The position numbers and the translations under genes are program-made. A stretch of 64,000 nucleotides of DNA from Streptomyces sp. TRM70350 (GTDB lineage: Bacteria; Actinomycetota; Actinomycetes; Streptomycetales; Streptomycetaceae), in assembly GCF_019219825.1 (NCBI RefSeq), contig NZ_JAHUXH010000031.1, positions 1 to 64,000 on the forward strand, read 5' to 3'. This document shows, one piece after another, positions 25,471 through 33,383 of the stretch (positions are counted from its first letter, which is position 1; every line of letters begins with the position of its first letter). The notes beneath the pieces are model-generated. The model was not told where the DNA came from, searched no databases, and worked only from the letters and a program-made list of their open reading frames with translations.

Positions 25471-26154
25471 TCAGCCCTCACTGTCCATCAGGAACCGTGC
25501 GGTCTCGACGAGTTGCCGATCGCGTCCGGTGCCGAGCAGGCGGACGGGGTTGGTGCCGAGCCAGGCGTTGGCGGACAGCCACCAGTCGGCGGCGCCCCAC
25601 GGGTCGCGGTCGGCGTCCAGCAGCGCGTTGACCTCCAGGACGACCAGCCAGGGCAGGGTCTCCTCGGAGAACTGGAACCGCGGCAGCCGCAACCGGCCCC
25701 CGGCGCCGCGCAGCCGGATCAGGTCCGGCGCGTACGGCTCTCCGCCGCCCCGCTCCAGCGTCTCGGCGTCCAGCGCGGGCTCCGCGAGCAGCCGCTCCCG
25801 CACCGGCCCGAGCACCGGCCCCACCATGCGGTGCCCGTCGATCAGCAGCACGGCCAGGTCCTCGGTGGCGAACCCCTGCACGGTCGGCGCCCCGCCCTGT
25901 GCCTCCGGCACGGCAACGAGCCGTGCGTGCGCGTCCGCCCCGAACTCGTCGGGCAAGCGTTCCCGCAGCAGCCCGGCGGCCCGCACGGCGCAGTCGTGGC
26001 GGCCGGGGGCGTCGGCGCGGCGGACGACGGTGAGCAGCTCGGCCAGCCGGGCCCGGGTGTCCGGCCCGAGCCGCGCGGCGACCCGGTCCCAGCGGGCCGC
26101 GGCGGCGGCGAGGGTGAGGTACGGGTCGGCCGGTTCGGACGGGGGGTGCCCCAT
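25471..26154 (-). CDS. Putative antitoxin with C-terminal MbcA/ParS-like toxin-binding segment
   Basis: The 227-residue protein has a helical N-terminal part. Its C-terminal part (FQFSEETLPWLVVLEVNALL, then DPWGAADWWLSANAWLG, then NPVRLLGTGRDRQLVETARFL) resembles the toxin-binding end of Xre-MbcA-ParS antitoxins that pair with RES toxins. The middle segment (YAPDLIRLRG..LRLPRFQF) is also common in actinobacterial proteins next to RES genes, in my recollection. ATG 26154 overlaps the upstream stop as TGATG and the stop lies 5 bp before the RES start. The likely job is neutralising the RES enzyme. A clear HTH for autoregulation is not visible. Confidence 0.75.
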   Translation of the reverse strand: MGHPPSEPADPYLTLAAAAARWDRVAARLGPDTRARLAELLTVVRRADAPGRHDCAVRAAGLLRERLPDEFGADAHARLVAVPEAQGGAPTVQGFATEDLAVLLIDGHRMVGPVLGPVRERLLAEPALDAETLERGGGEPYAPDLIRLRGAGGRLRLPRFQFSEETLPWLVVLEVNALLDADRDPWGAADWWLSANAWLGTNPVRLLGTGRDRQLVETARFLMDSEG

Positions 26155-27266
26155 CACTCCTCCCCCACGGAAGTCAGCAGCCGTTCCAGCAGATCGGCGC
26201 GCGCATGGCGGCGTACCACGAAATGGATGTCCCAGTCGGCGCCCCGGGCGAGTTCGGCCTCGACGGCCGTCCACAGCGCGCCGAAACTCTCCAGCGGGGT
26301 CAGCCCACCGCGGCCCGCGCCGAGCAGCGGCAGGCACACCGACCGCAGCGGCGGGTCGTACCGGCGGGCCTCCTCGGCGAGCAGGGCGAAGACGCGGGCC
26401 ACGCCCCTTGTGATGTCGGCGGGCTGTACGTCGTACTCGTTGGTCTCGGGGCGGGGTACGGCGACGGCCACGTGGTAGATGCGCCGGACGCCCTGCCCGG
26501 CCAGCGCGCCCGCGGAGGTGACGGCGACCGTGCCCGGCAGGGCCGCCCGGCCGGGAGCCCCGTGCCGGGCGGCCCATGCCCCCAACTCGTCGTGGATACG
26601 GTCCTCGACGAGTCCCCCGGTGGGGTCCCTGCGCGCCCCCGCTCGGCGCAGGGTCGCGGAGACGGACGACTTGTAGGGCGCGGGCAGCGCGAAGTAGGTG
26701 TTCGAGGGCGAGACGACGACGTCCATGTCGCGCAGCAGGTCCACGGAGTGGACGTGCACGGTGACGGGCACGGTACGGCGGTCCACGCGGACGCGCAGCG
26801 CCCGGTGGGCGGCGGGGACGCGGTCGTACGGCGCCGGTGCGGGGGCGTCGGTCACCGGTGTGTGCCCGGCGGCCTGGACGATTTGTTCCGCGACCTGCCC
26901 GAGGACCATCAACTCGTGGTGCTTGCGGAACCGTTCGACGCTCACCCCGTACACCTGCGCGGCCCGTCGGCGCCGGTCGGCGGCCGGCCAGTCCCGGGTG
27001 CCCTGGGCGAGGCCGAGGCTGTACTCGGCGGCGGTCTGCAGGGTGCCGCCGCCCATCCGGGAGACGGCGAGCCGTAACACCTTCTCCACCGGCCCCCCAG
27101 GCAACTCGCCGTCTCCCCACGGAAGGTCACGGGCGACCTCGGCGAGCACCGGCAGGGCGAGCTCCCGCAGCCTGACGACTCCGGCTCGTCGCACCTTCCG
27201 CACCTCCGCGAGGACCACTCCGTGTTCGAGCGGGTGAGGCGGCGGCGACGGCATGACGATCAGCAT
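26154..27266 (-). CDS. Macro-domain protein with N-terminal helical domain
   Basis: The 370-residue protein has a helical domain at about 15-135 (AAEYSLGLAQGTRDW, RRRAAQVYGVSVERFRKHHE). A macro-like ADP-ribose-binding domain at about 165-365 follows: VVVSPSNTYFALPAPYKSS in the place of the usual NPAN/Gly-rich loop, GTVAVTSAGALAGQGVRRIYHV, and SVCLPLLGAGRGGLTPLESF. Macro domains bind ADP-ribose or ADP-ribose-1''-phosphate and some hydrolyse them. It is the first gene of the macro/antitoxin/RES/CHAT operon. Starts at 27266 or 27254 are possible and neither has a clear ribosome site. The N-terminal domain resembles a module seen in other actinobacterial proteins; its role is unknown to me. Confidence 0.78.
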   Translation of the reverse strand: MLIVMPSPPPHPLEHGVVLAEVRKVRRAGVVRLRELALPVLAEVARDLPWGDGELPGGPVEKVLRLAVSRMGGGTLQTAAEYSLGLAQGTRDWPAADRRRRAAQVYGVSVERFRKHHELMVLGQVAEQIVQAAGHTPVTDAPAPAPYDRVPAAHRALRVRVDRRTVPVTVHVHSVDLLRDMDVVVSPSNTYFALPAPYKSSVSATLRRAGARRDPTGGLVEDRIHDELGAWAARHGAPGRAALPGTVAVTSAGALAGQGVRRIYHVAVAVPRPETNEYDVQPADITRGVARVFALLAEEARRYDPPLRSVCLPLLGAGRGGLTPLESFGALWTAVEAELARGADWDIHFVVRRHARADLLERLLTSVGEE

Positions 27267-27344
27267 CGCACCGGCCCGCGGCCGCTCACAAGCCCGTTCC
27301 GCCCTTCCATTGCAGCGCACGGCCCGGTCGCGAACGGGGCGGAA

Positions 27345-27840
27345 TCAGGGCGCCTCCGGGTCCGGCCCCCTCACATCCCGAGCCTCGAAGTAGGCGTTTT
27401 GGAGCTCTCTCCCGCGTACGAGACCCGCCTGATCGATGTTGCGACTGGCGTTGAAGTCAGCATTGCCGGTCCAGCCACACTCTGGATTACGGCATACGAA
27501 CCGCGCCTGGCACTCACGACTGCCAGGCGTGACGACTCCGCACTCGGACAGCGCAGCGCCGTGCCAGGCGCGGACACTCGTTACCGTCGGACAGGGCGAG
27601 AGGAACGGCGGTACCTCGATCAATTCCGACGTGTGAATTGGCTCCGTCCCTGCGCTTCGGCACCAACACCTCGCGCGCCGTGCGGGACACGATGTGCCAG
27701 CCGAGCGCGTCCTTGATCAGACGGGCCCCGGTGATCCGACCCGACGGGCCACCTTTGGTCGCGCCGGGTAGATCCCGCGTCCAACGGAACCGCACTCGCC
27801 CGAGCTTCGGAATGTTCACCATCCCCCAGCGTCGGTGCAC
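27345..27840 (-). pseudogene. TnpB (IS200/IS605-type) remnant
   Basis: Reading leftwards, one frame (27840-27514) holds the TnpB-like KLGRVRFRWTRDLPG and the first RuvC motif HVGIDRGTAVPLALSDG. A second frame (27623-27345) holds the C-terminal zinc-finger and third RuvC part, CRNPECGWTGNADFNASRNI. Several hundred bases that normally lie between them are missing and the frames differ, so the gene is dead. No tnpA or intact guide-RNA end can be identified. It marks a past insertion at the boundary between the RES/CHAT operon and the RidA operon. Confidence 0.85.
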
Positions 27841-27864
27841 CCGGGCGACGATACGACTTCAGTA

Positions 27865-27889
27865 CCGCCTGCGCCGCTTGCGCAGGCGG
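27865..27889. repeat. Perfect 9-bp hairpin beside the TnpB remnant
   Basis: CCGCCTGCG at 27865-27873 and CGCAGGCGG at 27881-27889 flank a 7-nt loop. Subterminal hairpins are a mark of IS200/IS605 ends, so this may be the surviving end of the element, although it could equally be an ordinary hairpin. It lies just outside the recognisable TnpB sequence. Confidence 0.55.
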
Positions 27890-27979
27890 TCGTGCAAGCC
27901 AGTCGACGTGGGCACGCGCCCATCGGATGGGACTGTCCACGCAGGAAAGGGGAGGTCGGCTGGTTCGATTCCCGATCAA

Positions 27980-28390
27980 TCAGCCGAGTACTGCGAGGGC
28001 ATCGATCTCGATCAGCAAGCCCTTGGGGAGACCGACGTACACCGTCGTGCGGGCGGGCGGAGCCTGGCTGAGCCCCTGCTCCTCAAAATACTGGTCATAG
28101 ACCTCGTTCATCTCGGCGAAGTGGTCCACGTCCGTCAGATACACGCGGATCATCATCACGTCGTCCCAGGTGGCCCCGCCCTCCTGAAGGATCGCCCGGA
28201 CGTTGGCGAGGGTCTGGAGGGTCTGCTCACGCAGGGTCGGACCGGCCGGTGTCGGGGGCTGCCCCTCGACCGCGGGCAGGAAGCCGACCTGTCCGGCGAC
28301 CTGGAGGATGTTGCCCTTCTTCACGCCGTGGGAGAACTTCGCGGGCGGGGTGGTGTGGGTCTTGGGGGTGAGGGCGGTCTTCTCGGTCAT
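27980..28390 (-). CDS. RidA-family (YjgF/YER057c/UK114) protein
   Basis: The 136-residue product has the RidA core: AKFSHGVKKGNILQVAGQVG, TLANVRAILQEGGATWDDVM, VYLTDVDHFAEMNEVY and PARTTVYVGLPKGLLIEIDALA. The Arg of PPARTTV is the residue that deaminates reactive enamine/imine intermediates in active members. Its ATG overlaps the stop of the IclR gene as ATGA. RidA next to a D-serine-dehydratase-like enzyme makes sense, because PLP dehydratases release 2-aminoacrylate-type intermediates that RidA destroys. The protein acts in the cytoplasm, probably as a trimer. Confidence 0.93.
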   Translation of the reverse strand: MTEKTALTPKTHTTPPAKFSHGVKKGNILQVAGQVGFLPAVEGQPPTPAGPTLREQTLQTLANVRAILQEGGATWDDVMMIRVYLTDVDHFAEMNEVYDQYFEEQGLSQAPPARTTVYVGLPKGLLIEIDALAVLG

Positions 28391-29148
28391 GCCGGCTCTT
28401 TCCTCGGAGTTCTGCCGGAGTACTCGCCGCTGATGGCGTCCGCCGTGCGGCGGACCAGCGGGAGCAGGGTGAGGAGTTCCTCGCCGGTGACGACGACGGT
28501 GGGCGCGGACACCGACATCGCGGCGACGACCCGGCCGTCGGCGCCGCGGATCGGTGCGGCGACGCAGTTGATGGACTCCTCGTGGCCACCGAGGTCGGTG
28601 GCCCAGCCCTGTTCGCGCACCGTGGCCAGCTCCCTGAGGAAGGCCTCGGCGTTCGGTGCCGAACGGGACGTGTACATGGGGTAGTCGAGCTTCTCCGCGA
28701 GGGCGCGGCGCTCGTGCTCGGGGAGGTCGGCGAGGAGGAGCTTCGCCACGGCGGCGACCGTGATGGCCACCGGCTTCCCGATCCGCGAGTACATCCGCAC
28801 GGGGTAGCGGCTCTCCACCTTGTCGATGTAGAGCACCTCGTTCTCCTCGTACACCGCGAGGTGCACGGTGTGTCCGCACTGCTCGTTCAGCCGTACGAGG
28901 TGGGGGTGGGCGATCTCGCGGATGTCGAGGTTCTCCATCGCCTCCTGGGCGAGCGCGAAGAGGCGGGCGCCGAGGCGGTAGCGCTGGTCGGACTGGCGGT
29001 AGACGAAGCCGTGCTCGTGCAGGGTGCGCAGGAGGCGGAGCGCGGTGGACTTGTGCACGCCGAGGCGGTCGGCGACCTGTCCCAGGTCGGCGGGGCCCTC
29101 GGCGAGCAGCGGCAGGATGCTCAACGCGCGGTCGACGGTCTGACTCAT
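28387..29148 (-). CDS. IclR-family transcriptional regulator
   Basis: The 253-residue protein has an N-terminal winged helix (VDRALSILPLLAEGPADLGQVADRLGVHKSTALRLLRTL). The IclR effector domain follows (HPHLVRLNEQCGHTVHLAVYEE, TVAAVAKLLLADL, GGHEESINCVAAPIRG). It is coupled by ATGA overlaps to the kinase gene before it and the RidA gene after it. It is the probable regulator of this operon and of the divergent D-amino-acid genes, through the palindrome at 30372-30392. The effector is unknown. Confidence 0.93.
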   Translation of the reverse strand: MSQTVDRALSILPLLAEGPADLGQVADRLGVHKSTALRLLRTLHEHGFVYRQSDQRYRLGARLFALAQEAMENLDIREIAHPHLVRLNEQCGHTVHLAVYEENEVLYIDKVESRYPVRMYSRIGKPVAITVAAVAKLLLADLPEHERRALAEKLDYPMYTSRSAPNAEAFLRELATVREQGWATDLGGHEESINCVAAPIRGADGRVVAAMSVSAPTVVVTGEELLTLLPLVRRTADAISGEYSGRTPRKEPA

Positions 29149-30236
29149 GGCGTACGTACCTCCTCCGGGGCCCGGTCAACGGCGTGCGTCCAGCCGGGGC
29201 CGAGTCGAAGTCTCCCCCAGGCGTCGTCGTCCAGGGCGGCCAGCCGGTCGGCGTGGTCGCGGGAGGGAGGGGTGGCGAGGTCGCCGGGGACGGTGAGGGC
29301 GGCTGCGGCCATGAGGTGGCCGTGCCGGAGGCGGTCCCTGAGGGGCAGGCCGCGCAACGTCCCGGAGAGAAACCCCGCGGCGAAGGCATCGCCCGCACCG
29401 ACGGGGGCGACGACGCTGACGTAAGGGGCACGTTCGACGACGCGGCCCGGCCGTGCCGACCCCAGGGGCGCGGGGAACTGCGCGACCGGCTCACCACGAC
29501 CCGCAGCCGGACGACCACCGCGCCCCGGCCGCCGCTCGAACACCGTCGCCCCCTCGGCACCCTGTTTCACCACCAGCGTCCCCGGCTCGGGCAGCAGCTC
29601 CCGAATCGTCTCGGGCCCTCCCGTCACCCCCCAGGCCTCCTCGGCCTCGTCCTCCCCCAAGAACACGATGTCCGCGTCCCGCGCCAGCTCCAGCAGGATC
29701 GGGGCCCCGTCGGCCTCCCGCCACAGCTCCTGCCGGTGGTTGACGTCGAACGACACCAGCGGGCGCCCGGCGGCCGGAGCGGTCAGCTCGCGCAGCAGCG
29801 CCAGGCAGTCCTCCGACAGCGCCGCCGTGATCCCCGACAGATGCAGGACCCGCGCCGCCCGCGCCGCACCCATCTCCACGTTCCCCACGCCCATCGCCGA
29901 CGCCGCCGACCCCGCCCGGTAGTACGCCACCTCGTGACCGTCACCGGCTCGGTCCCCCGCCGTGCGGAAGTACACGCCCGTCGGGCGTGCCGGGTCACGG
30001 CGGACGGACGACACGTCGACGCCGTACGCCCCGATCGCCTCGACGAGATGGTCCCCGAACCCGTCGGCGCCGACGCGGCTGACCCACCGCACGGAATGCC
30101 CAGCGGCAGCGAGCACGCACGCCACGTTGGACTCCGCCCCGCCGATGCCCCGCTCGAAGGACGGAACGTCGGCGAGGCGGCCCGGGCGGGAGGGCAGGAA
30201 CGTGACCATGGACTCGCCGAGCGCGACGACGTCCAC
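29145..30236 (-). CDS. PfkB-family carbohydrate kinase, 2-keto-3-deoxygluconate-kinase-like
   Basis: The 363-residue product shows ALGESMVTFLPSRPG, the first PfkB signature GGAESNVACVLAAAGHSVRWVSRVG, VNHRQELW and the catalytic APVGAGDAFAAGF. The pattern is closest to KDG-type sugar-acid kinases. Between VFERR and the catalytic loop there is an extra stretch of about 30 residues rich in Arg, Gly and Pro. It contains the exact 23-bp dispersed repeat (29464-29486), so it looks like an in-frame insertion. The GTG at 30236 is the first possible start and has no ribosome site. The true substrate is uncertain; the neighbours suggest sugar-acid or hydroxy-amino-acid catabolism. Confidence 0.85.
   Translation of the reverse strand: MDVVALGESMVTFLPSRPGRLADVPSFERGIGGAESNVACVLAAAGHSVRWVSRVGADGFGDHLVEAIGAYGVDVSSVRRDPARPTGVYFRTAGDRAGDGHEVAYYRAGSAASAMGVGNVEMGAARAARVLHLSGITAALSEDCLALLRELTAPAAGRPLVSFDVNHRQELWREADGAPILLELARDADIVFLGEDEAEEAWGVTGGPETIRELLPEPGTLVVKQGAEGATVFERRPGRGGRPAAGRGEPVAQFPAPLGSARPGRVVERAPYVSVVAPVGAGDAFAAGFLSGTLRGLPLRDRLRHGHLMAAAALTVPGDLATPPSRDHADRLAALDDDAWGRLRLGPGWTHAVDRAPEEVRTP
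29464..29486 (+). repeat. Dispersed 23-bp repeat, copy 2 (inside kinase gene)
   Basis: This is an exact copy of the sequence at 15292-15314, in the opposite orientation. It is read through on the reverse strand as part of the Arg/Gly/Pro-rich insertion of the PfkB kinase. Downstream on the + strand comes CACGACCCGCAGCC, similar in composition to the flank of copy 3. Confidence 0.9.
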
Positions 30237-30371
30237 GACGTCGGGGGCGGTGCGAAGGGCGGTGGCGGTCAGGATGGTCAGGACTCCTCGGTCGGCGTCG
30301 CGGGTCGTGCCGGCTCCGTTGACCCCGCGTTGGCCGAGATGTTAGACAGCAGCAAGCGACATACGCAATGG

Positions 30372-30392
30372 GCGTTGCAGAATGCGCAACGC
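30372..30392. promoter_or_regulatory. IclR-type palindromic operator candidate
   Basis: GCGTTGC and GCAACGC form a perfect 7-bp inverted repeat with a 7-nt spacer, between the divergent kinase and D-amino-acid genes. Further GCGCAACAC copies follow at about 30404-30423. IclR proteins bind short palindromes of this kind in divergent promoters, and the iclR gene is in the left operon. Confidence 0.65.
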
Positions 30393-30451
30393 AGCCCAAC
30401 GCGGCGCAACACGGCGCAACACAGTGCGACGCACCAGATCAGGGAGGCTCC

Positions 30452-31744
30452 ATGGCCGTCGAACCCGGCTCCACGCCCGCCACCGAAGCGCTCGCCCGCC
30501 TCACCGAGGAACGCGTCGACCACCGCTTCAGGGGCCTCCCGCCCGACGCCGACGGCCTGACCGTCGCGGAACTCGCCGCCCAGCGCCGCAACCTCTTCAC
30601 CGACGGCTTCACCACCCCGGTGCTCGCCCTCTCCGCCGAGCGTCTGGAACACAACCTGCGGCTCATGGCGACGTACGCCACCCGCCACGGCCTCGCCTTC
30701 GCCCCGCACGGCAAGACGACCATGGCCCCGCAGCTCTTCCGGCGGCAGATCGAGCACGGCGCCTGGGGCATCACCCTCGCGGTGCCGCACCAGGTGCGGG
30801 TGGCGCGGGCGTTCGGGACTCAGCGGATCTTCCTCGCGAACGAGCTGGTGGACGCCGCGGCCCTGCGCTGGATCGCGGGCGAGCTGGCCACCGACCCCTC
30901 CTTCGAGTTCGTCTGTTACGTCGACTCCGTGCGCGGCGTCGAACTGATGCACGCGGCCCTGCGCGGCGGCACGGCACGCCCCCTGGACGTCGTCGTCGAA
31001 CTCGCCGCCGGTGAAGGCGCCCGCACCGGCGTCCGTACGGAGGCCGAGTGCGCGGCGATCGCCGACGCGGTGGCCGCCGCACCCACCCTGCGCCTGGCCG
31101 GCGTCGCGGGCTACGAGGGCGAGGTGCCCGAGGCCGACCCCGAGCGCGTGCACGCGTGGCTGCGCCGTCTGGTGGCGCTGGCGGTGGACTTCGACAAGGC
31201 GGGGCGGTTCCAGGGCCTGGACGAGATCGTCGTCAGCGCGGGCGGCAGTGCGTGGTTCGACGCGGTCGCGGACGTGTTCGCGGACATCCCCGGACTCAGC
31301 GCCCCCGTACTGAAGTTGCTCCGCTCCGGCGCGTACGTCTCGCACGACGACGGCCACTACCGCAGGCTGACCCCCTTCAACCGGGTCTCGGAGGAGGGCG
31401 CCCTGGAGCCCGCGTTCCGGCTGTGGGCGCAGGTGGTGTCGCGGCCGACGCGGGAGCAGGCCTTCGTCAACGCGGGCAAGCGGGACGCCGCGTACGACCT
31501 GGACCTGCCCTTCGCGCAGGTCGTCCGCCGGGGCGGCACCCAGCGCCCCGCGACCGGCGTCGAGGTCACCGCACTCTCCGACCAGCACGCCTGGCTGCGC
31601 ACCACCCCCGAGGCGGACCTTGAGGTCGGGGACTGGCTCGGCATGGGGCTGTCCCACCCCTGCACGTCGTTCGACAAGTGGCAGCTGATCCCGGTGGCCG
31701 AGGCGGACGGCACGGTCGTCGACTACATCCGTACGTTCTTCTAG
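30452..31744 (+). CDS. PLP-dependent D-serine dehydratase / D-threonine aldolase-like enzyme
   Basis: The 430-residue product has an alanine-racemase-type N-terminal barrel (FTTPVLALSAERLEHNLRLM; PLP Lys88 in FAPHGKTTMAPQLF). The C-terminal domain is of the D-serine-dehydratase type (FVNAGKRDAAYDLDLPFAQ, SDQHAWLR, LGMGLSHPCTSFDKW). The His and Cys of HPCTSFDKW are the zinc ligands of that domain. It should deaminate or cleave a D-amino acid. AGGGAGG at 30441-30447 sets the start. It is followed 10 bp later by the D-aminoacylase gene, so N-acyl-D-amino acids are probably deacylated and then broken down here, with RidA from the divergent operon clearing the reactive enamine. Confidence 0.88.
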   Translation: MAVEPGSTPATEALARLTEERVDHRFRGLPPDADGLTVAELAAQRRNLFTDGFTTPVLALSAERLEHNLRLMATYATRHGLAFAPHGKTTMAPQLFRRQIEHGAWGITLAVPHQVRVARAFGTQRIFLANELVDAAALRWIAGELATDPSFEFVCYVDSVRGVELMHAALRGGTARPLDVVVELAAGEGARTGVRTEAECAAIADAVAAAPTLRLAGVAGYEGEVPEADPERVHAWLRRLVALAVDFDKAGRFQGLDEIVVSAGGSAWFDAVADVFADIPGLSAPVLKLLRSGAYVSHDDGHYRRLTPFNRVSEEGALEPAFRLWAQVVSRPTREQAFVNAGKRDAAYDLDLPFAQVVRRGGTQRPATGVEVTALSDQHAWLRTTPEADLEVGDWLGMGLSHPCTSFDKWQLIPVAEADGTVVDYIRTFF

Positions 31745-31754
31745 GAGCCCCGGC

Positions 31755-33365
31755 ATGGCAGACCTCGTCATCCGTGACGCGGACGTCGTCGACGGCACCG
31801 GCGCCCCCGCGTACCGCGCCGACGTGGTGGTGGACGCGGGCCGGATCGTGTCGATCGTCCGGGAGGCAGCGGCGGCGGGCTGTCAACGGCCCGGCGCGAC
31901 GAGGGAGCTGGACGCGGAGGGCCTCGCCCTGTCCCCCGGCTTCATCGACATGCACGCGCACAGCGACCTCGCCCTCCTGCGCGACCCCGACCACAGCGCG
32001 AAGGCCGCGCAGGGCGTGACGCTCGAAGTCATCGGCCAGGACGGGCTGTCGTACGCCCCCGTCGACGACCGCACCCTCGCCGAGGTCCGCCGTGCCATCA
32101 CCGGCTGGAACGGGCACGGCGACGACATCGACGTCGACTGGCGGTCGGTGGGCGAGTATCTGGACCGGCTGGACCGAGGCATCGCGGTCAACGCGGCCTA
32201 CCTCGTCCCCCAGGGGACGGTCCGCGCGCTGGCCGTCGGCGGGGAGGACCGGGAGGCCACGCCGAAGGAGCTGGACCGGATGCGGCAGCTCGTGGCGGAG
32301 GGCCTGGAGCAGGGGGCGGTCGGGATGTCGTCCGGGCTCACCTACACGCCCGGCATGTACGCCAAGGACGCCGAGCTGACGGAGCTGTGCCGGGTGGTGG
32401 CGCGGTACGGCGGCTACTACTGCCCGCACCACCGCTCGTACGGGGCCGGGGCCCTGCGGGCGTACGCGGAGATGGTCGCCCTGACGCGGGAGGCCGGCTG
32501 CCCCCTGCACCTCGCGCACGCCACGATGAACTTCGGCGTCAACAAGGGCCGCGCGCCCGAGCTGCTGTCCCTGCTGGACGACGCCCTCGCGGCCGGGGCG
32601 GACATCAGCCTGGACACGTACCCCTACACGCCCGGCTGTACGACCCTGGTGGCGCTGCTGCCGAGCTGGGCGAACGAGGGCGGCCCGGAGGAGACCCTGC
32701 GGCGGCTGACGGACGACGGGACCGCCGAGCGGATCCGCCACGACCTGGAGGTGGTCGGCGCGGACGGCTGTCACGGCGTACCGGTCGAGTGGGACACGAT
32801 CGAGATCTCCGGCGTGACCGAACCGGCCCTTCAGGCGTATGTCGGCCGGACGGTCGAGGACTCGGCGGCCCTGCGCGGCGAGGCGCCCTGGGTCACCGCC
32901 CGCCGTCTGCTGGTCGAGGACCGGCTCGGGCCGACGATCCTCCAGCACGTCGGCCACGAGGAGAACGTCCGGGCGATCATGCGGCACCGGGTGCACACCG
33001 GCGGCTCGGACGGCATCCTCCAGGGCGCCAAGCCGCACCCGCGCGCGTACGGCACGTTCCCGCACTATCTCGGCCGGTACGTGCGGGAGCTGGGGGTGCT
33101 GTCGCTGGAGGAGTGCGTGGCCCGTCTGACCGGGCGCCCGGCGGCCCGGCTGCGACTGCCGGACCGGGGCGTGGTCCGCGAGGGGTACCGGGCCGACCTG
33201 GTGCTCTTCGACCCGGCCACGGTCGCGGCGGGCGCCACCTTCGACCAGCCGCGCACGCTCCCGACGGGCATCCCGTATGTGCTGATCGACGGCCGGTTCG
33301 TGATCGAGGACGGCCGCCGGACGGACGTCCTGGCGGGGCGGGCGGTCCGCAGGGCGCCGATGTGA
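31755..33365 (+). CDS. N-acyl-D-amino-acid deacylase (D-aminoacylase family)
   Basis: The 536-residue amidohydrolase has the metal motif GFIDMHAHSD (His67, His69), YYCPHHRSYG, LAHATMNFG and TGGSDG with the catalytic Asp. In characterised D-aminoacylase a Cys (Cys96) is a zinc ligand in an NCG motif. Here the aligned segment is IGQDGLSYAP, with Asp96 in that place, so the metal site differs. It would release free D-amino acids from N-acyl forms. The ribosome site TAGGAG also holds the upstream stop, showing tight coupling. The exact substrate cannot be told. Confidence 0.88.
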   Translation: MADLVIRDADVVDGTGAPAYRADVVVDAGRIVSIVREAAAAGCQRPGATRELDAEGLALSPGFIDMHAHSDLALLRDPDHSAKAAQGVTLEVIGQDGLSYAPVDDRTLAEVRRAITGWNGHGDDIDVDWRSVGEYLDRLDRGIAVNAAYLVPQGTVRALAVGGEDREATPKELDRMRQLVAEGLEQGAVGMSSGLTYTPGMYAKDAELTELCRVVARYGGYYCPHHRSYGAGALRAYAEMVALTREAGCPLHLAHATMNFGVNKGRAPELLSLLDDALAAGADISLDTYPYTPGCTTLVALLPSWANEGGPEETLRRLTDDGTAERIRHDLEVVGADGCHGVPVEWDTIEISGVTEPALQAYVGRTVEDSAALRGEAPWVTARRLLVEDRLGPTILQHVGHEENVRAIMRHRVHTGGSDGILQGAKPHPRAYGTFPHYLGRYVRELGVLSLEECVARLTGRPAARLRLPDRGVVREGYRADLVLFDPATVAAGATFDQPRTLPTGIPYVLIDGRFVIEDGRRTDVLAGRAVRRAPM

Positions 33366-33383
33366 TCGCCCGCCGCGGCTGAG

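Noticed and set aside
27962..27974. GGTTCGATTCCCG resembling a tRNA T-arm
   Set aside because: The flanking bases do not form the T-stem and no acceptor, D or anticodon arm is found, so it is not a tRNA gene. It could be a fragment, but this cannot be shown.
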